The position numbers and the translations under genes were made by a program. Positions 5,499-12,001 of a stretch of DNA of 12,001 bases are shown piece by piece. The notes under the pieces were generated by a model, which was given only the letters and a program-made list of their open reading frames with translations, was not told where the DNA came from and searched no databases. The stretch's first letter is position 1; each line of letters starts with the position of its first letter. Where the stretch lies: assembly GCA_910585485.1 (NCBI GenBank), contig CAJUEZ010000053.1:1-12001 (forward strand). Reading direction: 5' to 3'. This stretch comes from an uncultured Clostridia bacterium (GTDB lineage: Bacteria; Bacillota; Clostridia; UBA1381).

Positions 5499-7586
5499 TT
5501 AAAATAATCCCATACCGCCGTATGAGGCGATAACCGCCGCAAATACTATTGAAACCATAGACAGAAGTTTTATAAGGATATTTACCGAAGGACCAGAGGT
5601 GTCCTTGAACGGATCGCCGACGGTGTCTCCCACAACTGCGGCTTTATGATTTTCACTTCCTTTTCCGTTGAAATTACCCGCCTCAATATATTTTTTCGCG
5701 TTATCCCATGCGCCGCCTGAATTTGCCATCATAATCGCGAGCGCGAAGCCTGATATAAGCGAGCCTGAAAGCATTCCGACAACTCCGTTACAGCCAAGTA
5801 CAAGCCCTGTTGCTATAGGCGCCGCAATGCCTAACGCTGCCGGGAAAATCATCTCGCGCAACGAGGATTTTGTGCATATGTCAACACATGATTCATAATC
5901 CGCCTCGGCTGTTCCTTCCATAAGTCCTTTTATTTCATGGAACTGCCGTCTTACCTCAATGACTATTTTTTGTGCGGCACGTCCGACTGCCCTCATTGTC
6001 ATCGCGCTGAAAAGGAACGGGAGCATTGCTCCGACAAATAAGCCTATGAGCACGGCGGGATTTGTAACAGATAAGTTGAGTTTAACACCCATTGCGGTTA
6101 CTTTGTCGGTATATGATACTATAAGCGCCAAAGCCGTCAGAGCCGCCGAGCCTATAGCAAAGCCTTTGCCGGTGGCGGCAGTTGTGTTGCCGAGAGAGTC
6201 AAGAGCGTCAGTCCTCTCGCGCACAAAAGACGGCATGGATGTCATTTCAGCAATTCCGCCGGCATTATCAGCGACAGGACCGTAAGCGTCGGTAGCAAGC
6301 GTTATACCAAGTGTGGACAACATGCCGACCGCGGAAAGACCAACTCCGTACAGTCCCTTTGCGAAACTTGCAAAACCGCCGGCAGTAAAGAAACTGACTA
6401 TGACAGAGATTCCTATTATTATAACCGGTATGGCGGTAGATGACATACCAAGCGCGATTCCGTCAATTATTACCGTGGCGGAGCCGGTGGATGAGGAGGA
6501 GGCGAGTTCTTTTGTCGGCTTGTAAGAATCTGACGTATAGTATTCGGTAAAAAAACCAATAAGAACACCTGACAAAAGACCTGATATTACCGCCCAGAAT
6601 ACGTTTGACGATTCGGGCAGAAGCGTGAAGATAAGTATTGCGGCGCCTATGGCGGACAAAATTGAACTGATGTATGTGCCTCGGCGAAGCGAGGAGAGCA
6701 GTACTTTTTGTGAAGCGTCTTCTTTTACACTGACAAAAAATGTGCCGGCTATTGAGGCGAGTATTCCGATTGCCGCGATAAGCATCGGCACAAGCACTCC
6801 GTTGAAACCAAGTCCCGCCGTTGCGGCAAGAGCGCCGCAGGATATTATTGAGCCGACATAGGATTCGTATAAATCCGCGCCCATTCCCGCGACGTCTCCC
6901 ACGTTGTCTCCTACATTGTCCGCGATACATGCCGGGTTGCGAGGGTCGTCCTCAGGGATTTCAGCCTCGACTTTTCCGACAAGATCAGCGCCGACATCAG
7001 CCGCCTTTGTGAATATGCCGCCGCCCACCCGCGCAAAAAGTGCCATTGAACTTGCGCCCATGCCGAAGGTGAGCATAGCGGTCATAGTATCATTTATATT
7101 AAGCTTAAATATAAATTTTAGTATTATAAACCATACGCTTATATCTAAAAGACCAAGTCCAACTACTGTAAGTCCCATTACCGAACCGGCGGAGAAAGCT
7201 ATTTTCAGCGCTTTGTTTAGTCCTTTTTGCGCGGCGCATGCCGTTCTTGTATTTGCATAGGTGGCGATTTTCATGCCAATAAACCCTGAAAGTCCTGAGA
7301 AGAATCCGCCCGTTAAAAAAGCGAACGGCACAAAAGGCGATAAGAAACCTTTCATAGATAAACCTGTAAGTATAAGATACATTATAACAAAGAATATGCC
7401 GACTGTTCCGTACTGCCTGCGCAAATATGCCATAGCGCCGCGCCGTATTTTCTTGCCGACGCTTTTTATGGAGGTGTTTCCCTCGTCATGATGTTTAACG
7501 GCAAAAAAGTTAATAAAAGAAAAGATAAGCGCGGCGATGGCGCATAGCAACACTGCTGCCGCAGCTCTTGTTTCAAAATTTTTCAT
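5499..7586 (-). CDS. hppA: K+-stimulated membrane pyrophosphatase (Na+/H+-pumping)
   Basis: A 695-residue integral membrane pyrophosphatase with about 16 helices that couples hydrolysis of pyrophosphate to pumping Na+ and/or H+ out of the cell. Substrate-site motifs are intact: DVGADLVGKVEAEIPEDDPR (197-216), DNVGDNVGDVAGMGADLYESY (223-243), ATDAYGPVADNAGGIAEM (431-448) and, near the C-terminus, GDTVGDPFKDTSGPS. GNTTAATGKG (466-475) has Ala470 and Gly473 where K+-independent enzymes have Lys and Thr, so it is of the K+-dependent class. Glu241 in DLYESY occupies the position seen in Na+-pumping bacterial enzymes such as that of Thermotoga; pumping of Na+ is therefore likely but inferred. Ribosome site AAGGGG (minus, 7600-7595), spacer 8. 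The length is normal for the family and there is no break. Common in anaerobes, saving energy from biosynthetic PPi. Confidence 0.97.
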   Translation of the reverse strand: MKNFETRAAAAVLLCAIAALIFSFINFFAVKHHDEGNTSIKSVGKKIRRGAMAYLRRQYGTVGIFFVIMYLILTGLSMKGFLSPFVPFAFLTGGFFSGLSGFIGMKIATYANTRTACAAQKGLNKALKIAFSAGSVMGLTVVGLGLLDISVWFIILKFIFKLNINDTMTAMLTFGMGASSMALFARVGGGIFTKAADVGADLVGKVEAEIPEDDPRNPACIADNVGDNVGDVAGMGADLYESYVGSIISCGALAATAGLGFNGVLVPMLIAAIGILASIAGTFFVSVKEDASQKVLLSSLRRGTYISSILSAIGAAILIFTLLPESSNVFWAVISGLLSGVLIGFFTEYYTSDSYKPTKELASSSSTGSATVIIDGIALGMSSTAIPVIIIGISVIVSFFTAGGFASFAKGLYGVGLSAVGMLSTLGITLATDAYGPVADNAGGIAEMTSMPSFVRERTDALDSLGNTTAATGKGFAIGSAALTALALIVSYTDKVTAMGVKLNLSVTNPAVLIGLFVGAMLPFLFSAMTMRAVGRAAQKIVIEVRRQFHEIKGLMEGTAEADYESCVDICTKSSLREMIFPAALGIAAPIATGLVLGCNGVVGMLSGSLISGFALAIMMANSGGAWDNAKKYIEAGNFNGKGSENHKAAVVGDTVGDPFKDTSGPSVNILIKLLSMVSIVFAAVIASYGGMGLF

Positions 7587-7613
7587 ATGAATAACCCCTT
7601 TCTATAATTTATG

Positions 7614-7642
7614 TTTATGAGCTTGTTTCATAACTATGTCAA
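7614..7642 (-). promoter_or_regulatory. Promoter for hppA
   Basis: Minus-strand TTGACA (7642-7637), 17-base spacer, CATAAA (7619-7614). The -35 is perfect and the -10 matches four of six. It is divergent from the capA-like promoter, with about 28 bases between the two -35 boxes. Confidence 0.6.
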
Positions 7643-7670
7643 ATCATGCGTAAAGAATTTTAAAATTGTA

Positions 7671-7699
7671 TTGACAAACTTCTTTTCTTAGAATAAAAT
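7671..7699 (+). promoter_or_regulatory. Promoter for the CapA-like gene
   Basis: TTGACA (7671-7676), 17-base spacer, TAAAAT (7694-7699). A nearby TATAAT at 7702-7707 is too far from this -35. The leader to the ATG is about 35 bases. Confidence 0.7.
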
Positions 7700-7741
7700 A
7701 ATATAATAGTATGGTAAATTTTTTGGGGCAGGAGATATTTA

Positions 7742-8788
7742 ATGAGTATAAGAAAAATAATGTTGTCGATAGCGGTAATTTTGTTTGCGGCTGCCATAGG
7801 ATTGAGCATGGCTCAGAAAAGAACCGAAAAAAAAGCGAAAGAATCATATAGTCCGAATGTTCAGACGGTAACAGTGACGGCTGTGGGAGACTGTACTCTT
7901 GCCACTGATGCAAACGCTTCCAGAGAAGGAAGTTTCGCGTCTTACGCTGAGGCGCAGAACGGTGATTATTCATATTTTTTCAGAAACGTCGCTCCTATTT
8001 TTGAGGAGGACGACCTTACCATAGTTAACTTTGAAGGAACTCTTTCAAATCAGGGTAAACGTATGGATAAAACATTCGCGTTCCGCGGTAAACCGGAGTA
8101 TGTGAAGGTGCTTACAACGTCAAGCGTCGAGGCGGCGAATCTTGCGAACAACCATAGTTCGGATTATGGTGATGTCAGTCTTACGGACACTATAAAATAC
8201 CTTAATGAGGTCGGAATATCCAATTTTATAGGTACAAATACTGCAATGCGGGAGATTAACGGCATATCGGTAGGACTTGTCGGAATAAACGCGCTTAACG
8301 AGGAAGAGGCGCAAAAACTGGAGAAAACTATTGGCTCGGTGAAAAGTCTCGGAGCGCAGCTTGTTATAGTCAGTATGCACTGGGGCGAGGAAAAAGCGAC
8401 TGAGCCGAATGACTTACAGAAAGAACTGGCGCATAAAGCGATAGATTTAGGTGCAGATCTTGTAATAGGAACGCATCCGCATGTATTGCAGGGAATAGAA
8501 AAGTATAACGGGAAATATATCGCGTATAGTTTAGGTAATTTCTGTTTCGGCGGACATAATAATCCGTCAGATAAGAATACGGCTATATACAGACAGATTT
8601 TCACATTTGTGGACGGAGTTCTGCAGGTGGATGACAATATGGTGATAATCCCCGCGACTGTCTCGGGTCATGACGGATATAACGATTATCAGCCGTCGCT
8701 TCCGGGCGGAGAACGAAAAGCGGAGATACAGAATATAATTTCTGACTATTCCGCGGCTCTCGGACTTCAAAATATAAATTTCAGGTAA
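7742..8788 (+). CDS. CapA-family (PGA_cap) membrane-anchored metallophosphatase-like protein
   Basis: A 348-residue CapA-like protein. The family has a calcineurin-type metallophosphatase fold and is named for poly-gamma-glutamate capsule formation, but many stand-alone members have unknown roles. Residues 1-24 (MSIRKIMLSIAVILF...) form a signal anchor; the catalytic domain would face outside. Metal-site motifs are complete: AVGDCTL with Asp50 (47-53), NFEGTL (96-101), NLANNHSSDYG (133-143), SMHWGEE (211-217) and GTHPHVLQG (243-251), then YSLGNFCFGG. Start chosen at ATG 7742 with AGGAG at 7730-7734 and a 7-base spacer. It has its own promoter and terminator, so it is monocistronic, and no capB or capC ligase genes are next to it. 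A poly-glutamate role is therefore not supported here; a general envelope function is more prudent. Confidence 0.9.
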   Translation: MSIRKIMLSIAVILFAAAIGLSMAQKRTEKKAKESYSPNVQTVTVTAVGDCTLATDANASREGSFASYAEAQNGDYSYFFRNVAPIFEEDDLTIVNFEGTLSNQGKRMDKTFAFRGKPEYVKVLTTSSVEAANLANNHSSDYGDVSLTDTIKYLNEVGISNFIGTNTAMREINGISVGLVGINALNEEEAQKLEKTIGSVKSLGAQLVIVSMHWGEEKATEPNDLQKELAHKAIDLGADLVIGTHPHVLQGIEKYNGKYIAYSLGNFCFGGHNNPSDKNTAIYRQIFTFVDGVLQVDDNMVIIPATVSGHDGYNDYQPSLPGGERKAEIQNIISDYSAALGLQNINFR

Positions 8789-8798
8789 GTATTAATAT

Positions 8799-8825
8799 AA
8801 GCCGCCGCATTTGCGGCGGCTTTTT
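8799..8825 (+). terminator. Intrinsic terminator after the CapA-like gene
   Basis: GCCGCCGC (8801-8808) pairs perfectly with GCGGCGGC (8813-8820) around ATTT, extended by AA/TT, followed by TTTTT. A strong GC-rich textbook terminator. Confidence 0.95.
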
Positions 8826-8874
8826 GCGATAGTTGCCGCTCATAGCTTTAAAGTGAGAAATAACCTATTTTGCA

Positions 8875-8904
8875 TTGACAATCAAGGAACTATAATGGTA
8901 TAAT
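8875..8904 (+). promoter_or_regulatory. Promoter for the GH105 gene
   Basis: TTGACA (8875-8880), 18-base spacer, TATAAT (8899-8904) with a TGn extension (TGG, 8896-8898). A second TATAAT at 8891-8896 is too close to the -35 to be used with it. The leader is about 30 bases, with AAGGAG (8925-8930) 9 bases before the start codon. Confidence 0.75.
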
Positions 8905-8939
8905 AATCTTAATAATTAAGTTTTAAGGAGAGGGAAAAC

Positions 8940-11084
8940 ATGGGATATTATTTTGATGACAGCCAAAGTATCAACTCATATGAAGGAACTGACCCTAAAG
9001 CGATAATTTCATCGCTTGCATACAGATATGTCGGTCAAAACCTTAAGCATGGTCTTTATTACCGCGCCTACACAAATAACGGAATTGTCCGCACTACAGA
9101 TTACAGGTATCTTGTTGATTTTAATAAGATTTTCCCTGAAAGCAAGGATAAGGACTGCGTATGGGCATTTGCGAAAACATTCAGCGCGGGTGATTCAAGT
9201 TACGGATTTGATATAAACTGTTTTGGACCGATGGTAATGTATGTAAACGGCGAGGTTGTTTACAAATCTGATATTTTTAAAGAAAGATATTCAGAGACAG
9301 CAACGCGTGTCTTCTTCAATGTAAAGAAAGGCTGGAATGACATCAGAATCCGTTTCCAAAAAACAAAAGCGGGATTCGGCGCGCACTTTGGCACATGGAT
9401 AGGCAAATGGGATTTCTATACGCTTATGCCGACAAAGGAGCGTGACGGACAGGAAGGTTTTGTGTTCACTGAATTGGTGGAGGATACATATGAGCCTGAA
9501 TTTGAATTGGGTATGAGCGAGAGCGATTTTGACAAAAAGCTTTATCCGATTAAGGACTGGTCTGACGAGGAACTAAAACAGGGACAGTTCACGCGTATGT
9601 ATGGCACAACTGCCGGACGTTACGCTGTAGGATACACAAAAGCATTTTTTAATGATATTAAGGATACAAACCATAAATTCACGCTTGACACCAAGGGTGA
9701 AACATATGTATATATTAATAAGAAAGAAGTTTTCTCTTCAAAGGGCGGAAAGGAAACTTTTGAAGTTGATTTGCCGTTCGGAACATATAATGTGTTTGTA
9801 AAATGCGTGTGTGACGGAAATGACTGGGGATTTTCACTTTCGTCTGAGAACGCAAAGTGGGAAAATCCGGCGCGGGTTGACGGCACAGACGATGTGTGGA
9901 TGTACATGGGTACTTTTGACGCGGGATTTGAATTTCCATTTGATGACGCGGCTGATATGAATCATGTTGTTGATAATTCATATTGGAGAATTGACGCGCC
10001 TGACACTTTTGTAAGACCGTATAATGAAACAGAGTATTTCGGACACTGGAATTATCCGTTGGGTGTTACTCTTTACGGACTTCTTCACACGGCGCTCCTT
10101 ATAGGCTCTGAGGATTTAATTCAATATATAAAAGACCATGTTCAGCAGTGTATTGACAGTTTTGATTACGCTCTTTGGGATAAGGAGCAATATGGCGGCG
10201 CTACAGGAATACACAACTTGCTTACAAGTATAGACAGTCTTGATGATTGCGGCTCGTTCGCGTCAATGATGCTTGAGGTAAATAAGTGTGTCGGTCTTAA
10301 AGATGTTAAGAAGGTTGCCGATTATGTGGGAGATTATATCTTCAATCATCAGGCGAGACTTGAAGACGGTACTTTCTTCCGCAAAGAAATGATGCACCAC
10401 TTCCATAATCAGACAATGTGGGCGGACGACCTTTATATGAGTGTGCCGTTCCTTGTAAGATATTATCAGTTTACGGGAGACCAAAAGTATATAGATGACG
10501 CGGCAAATCAGTTTTTCGGTTTCAAGAAACGTTTGTTTATGCCGGAAGAAAACATAATGTCGCATGTATATGATTTTAAGTATGACACAAAGACAAACGT
10601 GCCCTGGGGCAGAGGAAACGGATGGGTTGTTTTCTCAATGACTGAACTTTTGGAGGCTCTTCCCGAGAATCATCCGAAGGAAAAAGAACTTGTTGAATTT
10701 TTGAACACGCTTTGCGAAGGTTATCTAAAGCTTCAGGATGAGGATGGAATGTGGCATCAGGTATTGAATGACTGGGAGTCATATCCGGAAACGTCATGCA
10801 CGTCAATGTTTATATACGCTTTTTCAAGGGGTATACGTTTCGGATGGCTTAAAAATCCGGAAAAATATGTGAAAGCAATATATAAGGCATGGGAAGCAAT
10901 CTCAAAAATAAGCGTTGACCATGCCGGTAACGTGTACGGAGTATGCAGAGGCAGTGAATTTTCATTTATTCCTGATTACTACAAGTACGAACTCAGCTGG
11001 AGATTGAACGATACTCACGGTACGGGAATCGTAATGCTTGCGGGTATAGAGGTTATAAGACTTAACAAATTCTTAGCTGAATAA
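8940..11084 (+). CDS. Multidomain GH105 family glycoside hydrolase (unsaturated rhamnogalacturonyl hydrolase-like)
   Basis: A 714-residue protein. The C-terminal half (about 360-710) is an (alpha/alpha)6-barrel GH88/GH105 domain, YteR-like, expected to cleave the unsaturated uronic acid from the non-reducing end of oligosaccharides made by pectate or rhamnogalacturonan lyases. Signatures: GHWNYPLGVTLYGLL (368-382), SIDSLDDCGSF, HNQTMWADDLYMSVPFLVRYY (an Asp at 496-497 is the likely acid/base, equivalent to YteR Asp143), SHVYDFK, WGRGNGWVVFSMTELLEALP (from 556), DEDGMWHQVLNDWESYPETSCTSMF (E617-C620). The first 340 residues are beta-rich and look like two related sandwich units: GPMVMYVNGEVVY near 96-108 and GETYVYINKKEVF near 253-265. 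There is no signal peptide, so the enzyme is cytoplasmic and acts on imported oligosaccharides, fitting the sugar permease downstream. Typical single-domain GH105 proteins are about 370 residues, so this is roughly double. Confidence 0.92.
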   Translation: MGYYFDDSQSINSYEGTDPKAIISSLAYRYVGQNLKHGLYYRAYTNNGIVRTTDYRYLVDFNKIFPESKDKDCVWAFAKTFSAGDSSYGFDINCFGPMVMYVNGEVVYKSDIFKERYSETATRVFFNVKKGWNDIRIRFQKTKAGFGAHFGTWIGKWDFYTLMPTKERDGQEGFVFTELVEDTYEPEFELGMSESDFDKKLYPIKDWSDEELKQGQFTRMYGTTAGRYAVGYTKAFFNDIKDTNHKFTLDTKGETYVYINKKEVFSSKGGKETFEVDLPFGTYNVFVKCVCDGNDWGFSLSSENAKWENPARVDGTDDVWMYMGTFDAGFEFPFDDAADMNHVVDNSYWRIDAPDTFVRPYNETEYFGHWNYPLGVTLYGLLHTALLIGSEDLIQYIKDHVQQCIDSFDYALWDKEQYGGATGIHNLLTSIDSLDDCGSFASMMLEVNKCVGLKDVKKVADYVGDYIFNHQARLEDGTFFRKEMMHHFHNQTMWADDLYMSVPFLVRYYQFTGDQKYIDDAANQFFGFKKRLFMPEENIMSHVYDFKYDTKTNVPWGRGNGWVVFSMTELLEALPENHPKEKELVEFLNTLCEGYLKLQDEDGMWHQVLNDWESYPETSCTSMFIYAFSRGIRFGWLKNPEKYVKAIYKAWEAISKISVDHAGNVYGVCRGSEFSFIPDYYKYELSWRLNDTHGTGIVMLAGIEVIRLNKFLAE

Positions 11085-11109
11085 AACTTTTATGCAGAAT
11101 GAACAAATA

Positions 11110-11140
11110 AAAATGACGAATGAAAATTCGTCATTTTTTT
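11110..11140 (+). terminator. Intrinsic terminator after the GH105 gene
   Basis: Bases 11111-11121 (AAATGACGAAT) pair perfectly with 11126-11136 around a GAAA loop, followed by a run of T to 11140. It separates the GH105 message from the permease message. Confidence 0.93.
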
Positions 11141-11447
11141 ATCGTTAAATTGAACAAAAAAACTCTGATTTTTCTATAGACTTTTGCAAGGGTTTAATGC
11201 TATTATAAATAATGCAACTTAAATATATTTAGGCGATTGATTGTGTAAAATAGTGATTTTATACAAAACAACAAAAAAAAATAATAATTTTTGCAATTTA
11301 TTCACAAAATCTATTGCAAAATGGAAATAAATACGCTATAATATATTTATGACATTTTAGTTTTTGTGCAAATTGCGGATGAGTGCCCATTTTCGTAGAT
11401 TTTCACAAAAGTTAAAAACATAATTTTTTGTTTAGGGAGGGTCTACT
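11141..11447 (+). other. AT-rich regulatory region upstream of the sugar permease
   Basis: No coding frame is visible. It is very AT-rich with an A tract at about 11264-11283 that could act as an UP element. TTGCAA occurs at 11184-11189, 11291-11296 and 11314-11319, the last being the -35 box of the main promoter. TTCACAAAA occurs at 11301-11309 and 11402-11410. GCAA-A-TTGC at 11368-11376 is a perfect dyad just downstream of the predicted transcription start. A weaker upstream promoter, TAGACT (11177-11182) with TATTAT (11201-11206), is possible, covered by an imperfect dyad TGC-ATTAT/ATAAT-GCA (11198-11216). A strong ribosome site, AGGGAGG (11434-11440), lies before the permease ATG. Confidence 0.6.
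11314..11342 (+). promoter_or_regulatory. Main promoter for the sugar permease
   Basis: TTGCAA (11314-11319), 17-base spacer, perfect TATAAT (11337-11342). The leader to the ATG is about 100 bases, enough for control sites. Confidence 0.75.
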
Positions 11448-12001
11448 ATGGCTAAAACTCAAAAAGTTGTGCTTTCACCGGAAGAGAAAGCATTGCAAAA
11501 ACAGAGAAGATGGACGCAGATTAAACGTGATAGATGGATGTATCTGTTGCTTCTGCCCGGCTTCTTGTACTTTATAGTTTTTAAGATTGTGCCAATGTGG
11601 GGTATTCTTATTTCATTCAAGAACTACGCCGCGGGTGATGAATTCTTTGGCGCAACGTTTTTCCAGGACTGGATAGGATTTCAAAACTTCATCATGTTCT
11701 TCCAAGACAAAAGCTTTTTACAGCTGTTGAAGAACACAGTTATCATTTCGGGTATGAATATTTTGTTCTTCTTCCCGTTGCCGATTATACTTGCTCTGCT
11801 TCTGAATGAAATGAAGGTTCAGTGGTACAAGAAAATTATTCAGACACTTGTATATGTGCCACACTTCGTATCAATGGTTGTCATTGCATCTATAACATTC
11901 GTGCTTGTAAAAGAACCTACCGGCGTAGGAAGCGGCGGTGCTCTTTATGAAATCGTTAAAAACCTTACAGGACAGGAAATGCACGCTCTTGGCGGAGGAT
12001 T
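11448..12001 (+). CDS. LplB/YteP-type ABC sugar transporter permease, 3' end beyond the window
   Basis: The first 184 residues of a binding-protein-dependent ABC permease of the LplB/YteP/UgpA group, which imports oligosaccharides in Bacillota. A basic N-terminus (QKQRRWTQIKRDRW) leads into KRDRWMYLLLLPGFLYFIVFKIVPMWGI (26-53), the hallmark start of LplB-like permeases; LQLLKNTVIISGMNILFFFPLPIILALLLNE (91-121) and the VYVPHFVSMVVI segment (135-146) are also typical. Start at ATG 11448 with AGGGAGG (11434-11440) and a 7-base spacer. The EAA loop and last helices are outside the window, as presumably are the second permease and solute-binding protein. In Bacillus subtilis yteP and yteR (GH105) are in one rhamnogalacturonan locus, so pectin-derived sugars are a reasonable guess for the cargo. 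Confidence 0.9.
   Translation, partial: MAKTQKVVLSPEEKALQKQRRWTQIKRDRWMYLLLLPGFLYFIVFKIVPMWGILISFKNYAAGDEFFGATFFQDWIGFQNFIMFFQDKSFLQLLKNTVIISGMNILFFFPLPIILALLLNEMKVQWYKKIIQTLVYVPHFVSMVVIASITFVLVKEPTGVGSGGALYEIVKNLTGQEMHALGGG

Noticed and set aside
5668..7491. Several plus-strand frames of 70 to 118 codons inside hppA, and a minus-strand 155-codon frame in another register
   Set aside because: They lie fully within a well-conserved pyrophosphatase coding sequence and have low-complexity or Arg-rich translations typical of shadow frames.
7644..7973. A 109-codon minus-strand frame across the hppA/capA-like spacer
   Set aside because: It covers the capA-like promoter, ribosome site and signal-anchor coding region and shows no family features.
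7742..8788. Poly-gamma-glutamate capsule locus
   Set aside because: Only a CapA-like protein is present, monocistronic, with no ligase (capB) or capC gene; most such stand-alone proteins have other or unknown roles.
11141..11447. Riboswitch or T-box in the long region before the permease
   Set aside because: No conserved riboswitch core, no T-box sequence and no terminator hairpin in the leader; it looks like promoter DNA with short repeats.
1..12001. CRISPR array, tRNA or rRNA genes, insertion sequence or prophage
   Set aside because: No spaced repeat array, no transposase or integrase frame, no terminal inverted repeats and no tRNA or rRNA signature were seen on either strand.

Overview
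The window reads as chromosomal DNA of a low-to-moderate GC, Gram-positive anaerobe, most likely a clostridial (Bacillota) gut or plant-fibre bacterium. Pointers are strong AGGAGG-type ribosome binding sites, sigma-A promoters with extended -10 boxes, intrinsic terminators, an HPr-family protein, a K+-stimulated membrane pyrophosphatase, an EutS/EutP pair of Firmicutes style, and a GH105 enzyme beside an LplB-type sugar permease. I cannot name a species. No rRNA, tRNA, CRISPR array, transposase or phage gene is visible.

Layout. (1) 1-1850, plus strand: 3' end of a GNAT acetyltransferase, a short soluble CapD/FlaA1-like nucleotide-sugar dehydratase, and a DUF1294 membrane protein overlapping it by ATGA. 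(2) 1851-2870, plus: a promoter and structured leader, then eutS (microcompartment shell protein) and eutP (P-loop GTPase) overlapping by ATGA and closed by a terminator. No other microcompartment gene is present. (3) 2871-4491, plus: a WYL-domain regulator, then an HPr paralogue with His15 but Arg in place of Ser46, ending in a very long bidirectional hairpin terminator. (4) 4509-7586, minus: a DMT/EamA-family exporter-like permease and, upstream of it, the membrane pyrophosphatase hppA; each has its own promoter. (5) 7587-8825: a divergent promoter region and a membrane-anchored CapA-like metallophosphatase with a strong terminator. (6) 8875-12001, plus: a cytoplasmic, multidomain GH105 (unsaturated rhamnogalacturonyl hydrolase family) enzyme, a terminator, a roughly 300-base AT-rich regulatory region, and the start of an LplB/YteP-type ABC sugar permease that runs off the window.

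How the genes relate. The best-supported functional link is at the right end: a GH105 hydrolase without signal peptide beside an LplB-type permease fits import of pectin-derived (rhamnogalacturonan) oligosaccharides and their cleavage in the cytoplasm. The oddest items are the eutS-eutP pair standing alone next to a WYL regulator, and the HPr paralogue that keeps the PTS histidine but lacks the HPr-kinase serine. Most other genes are ordinary housekeeping or envelope genes. I see no convincing new multi-gene system; the eutS-eutP-WYL cluster is the nearest candidate, and its link to the regulator is inference from adjacency.
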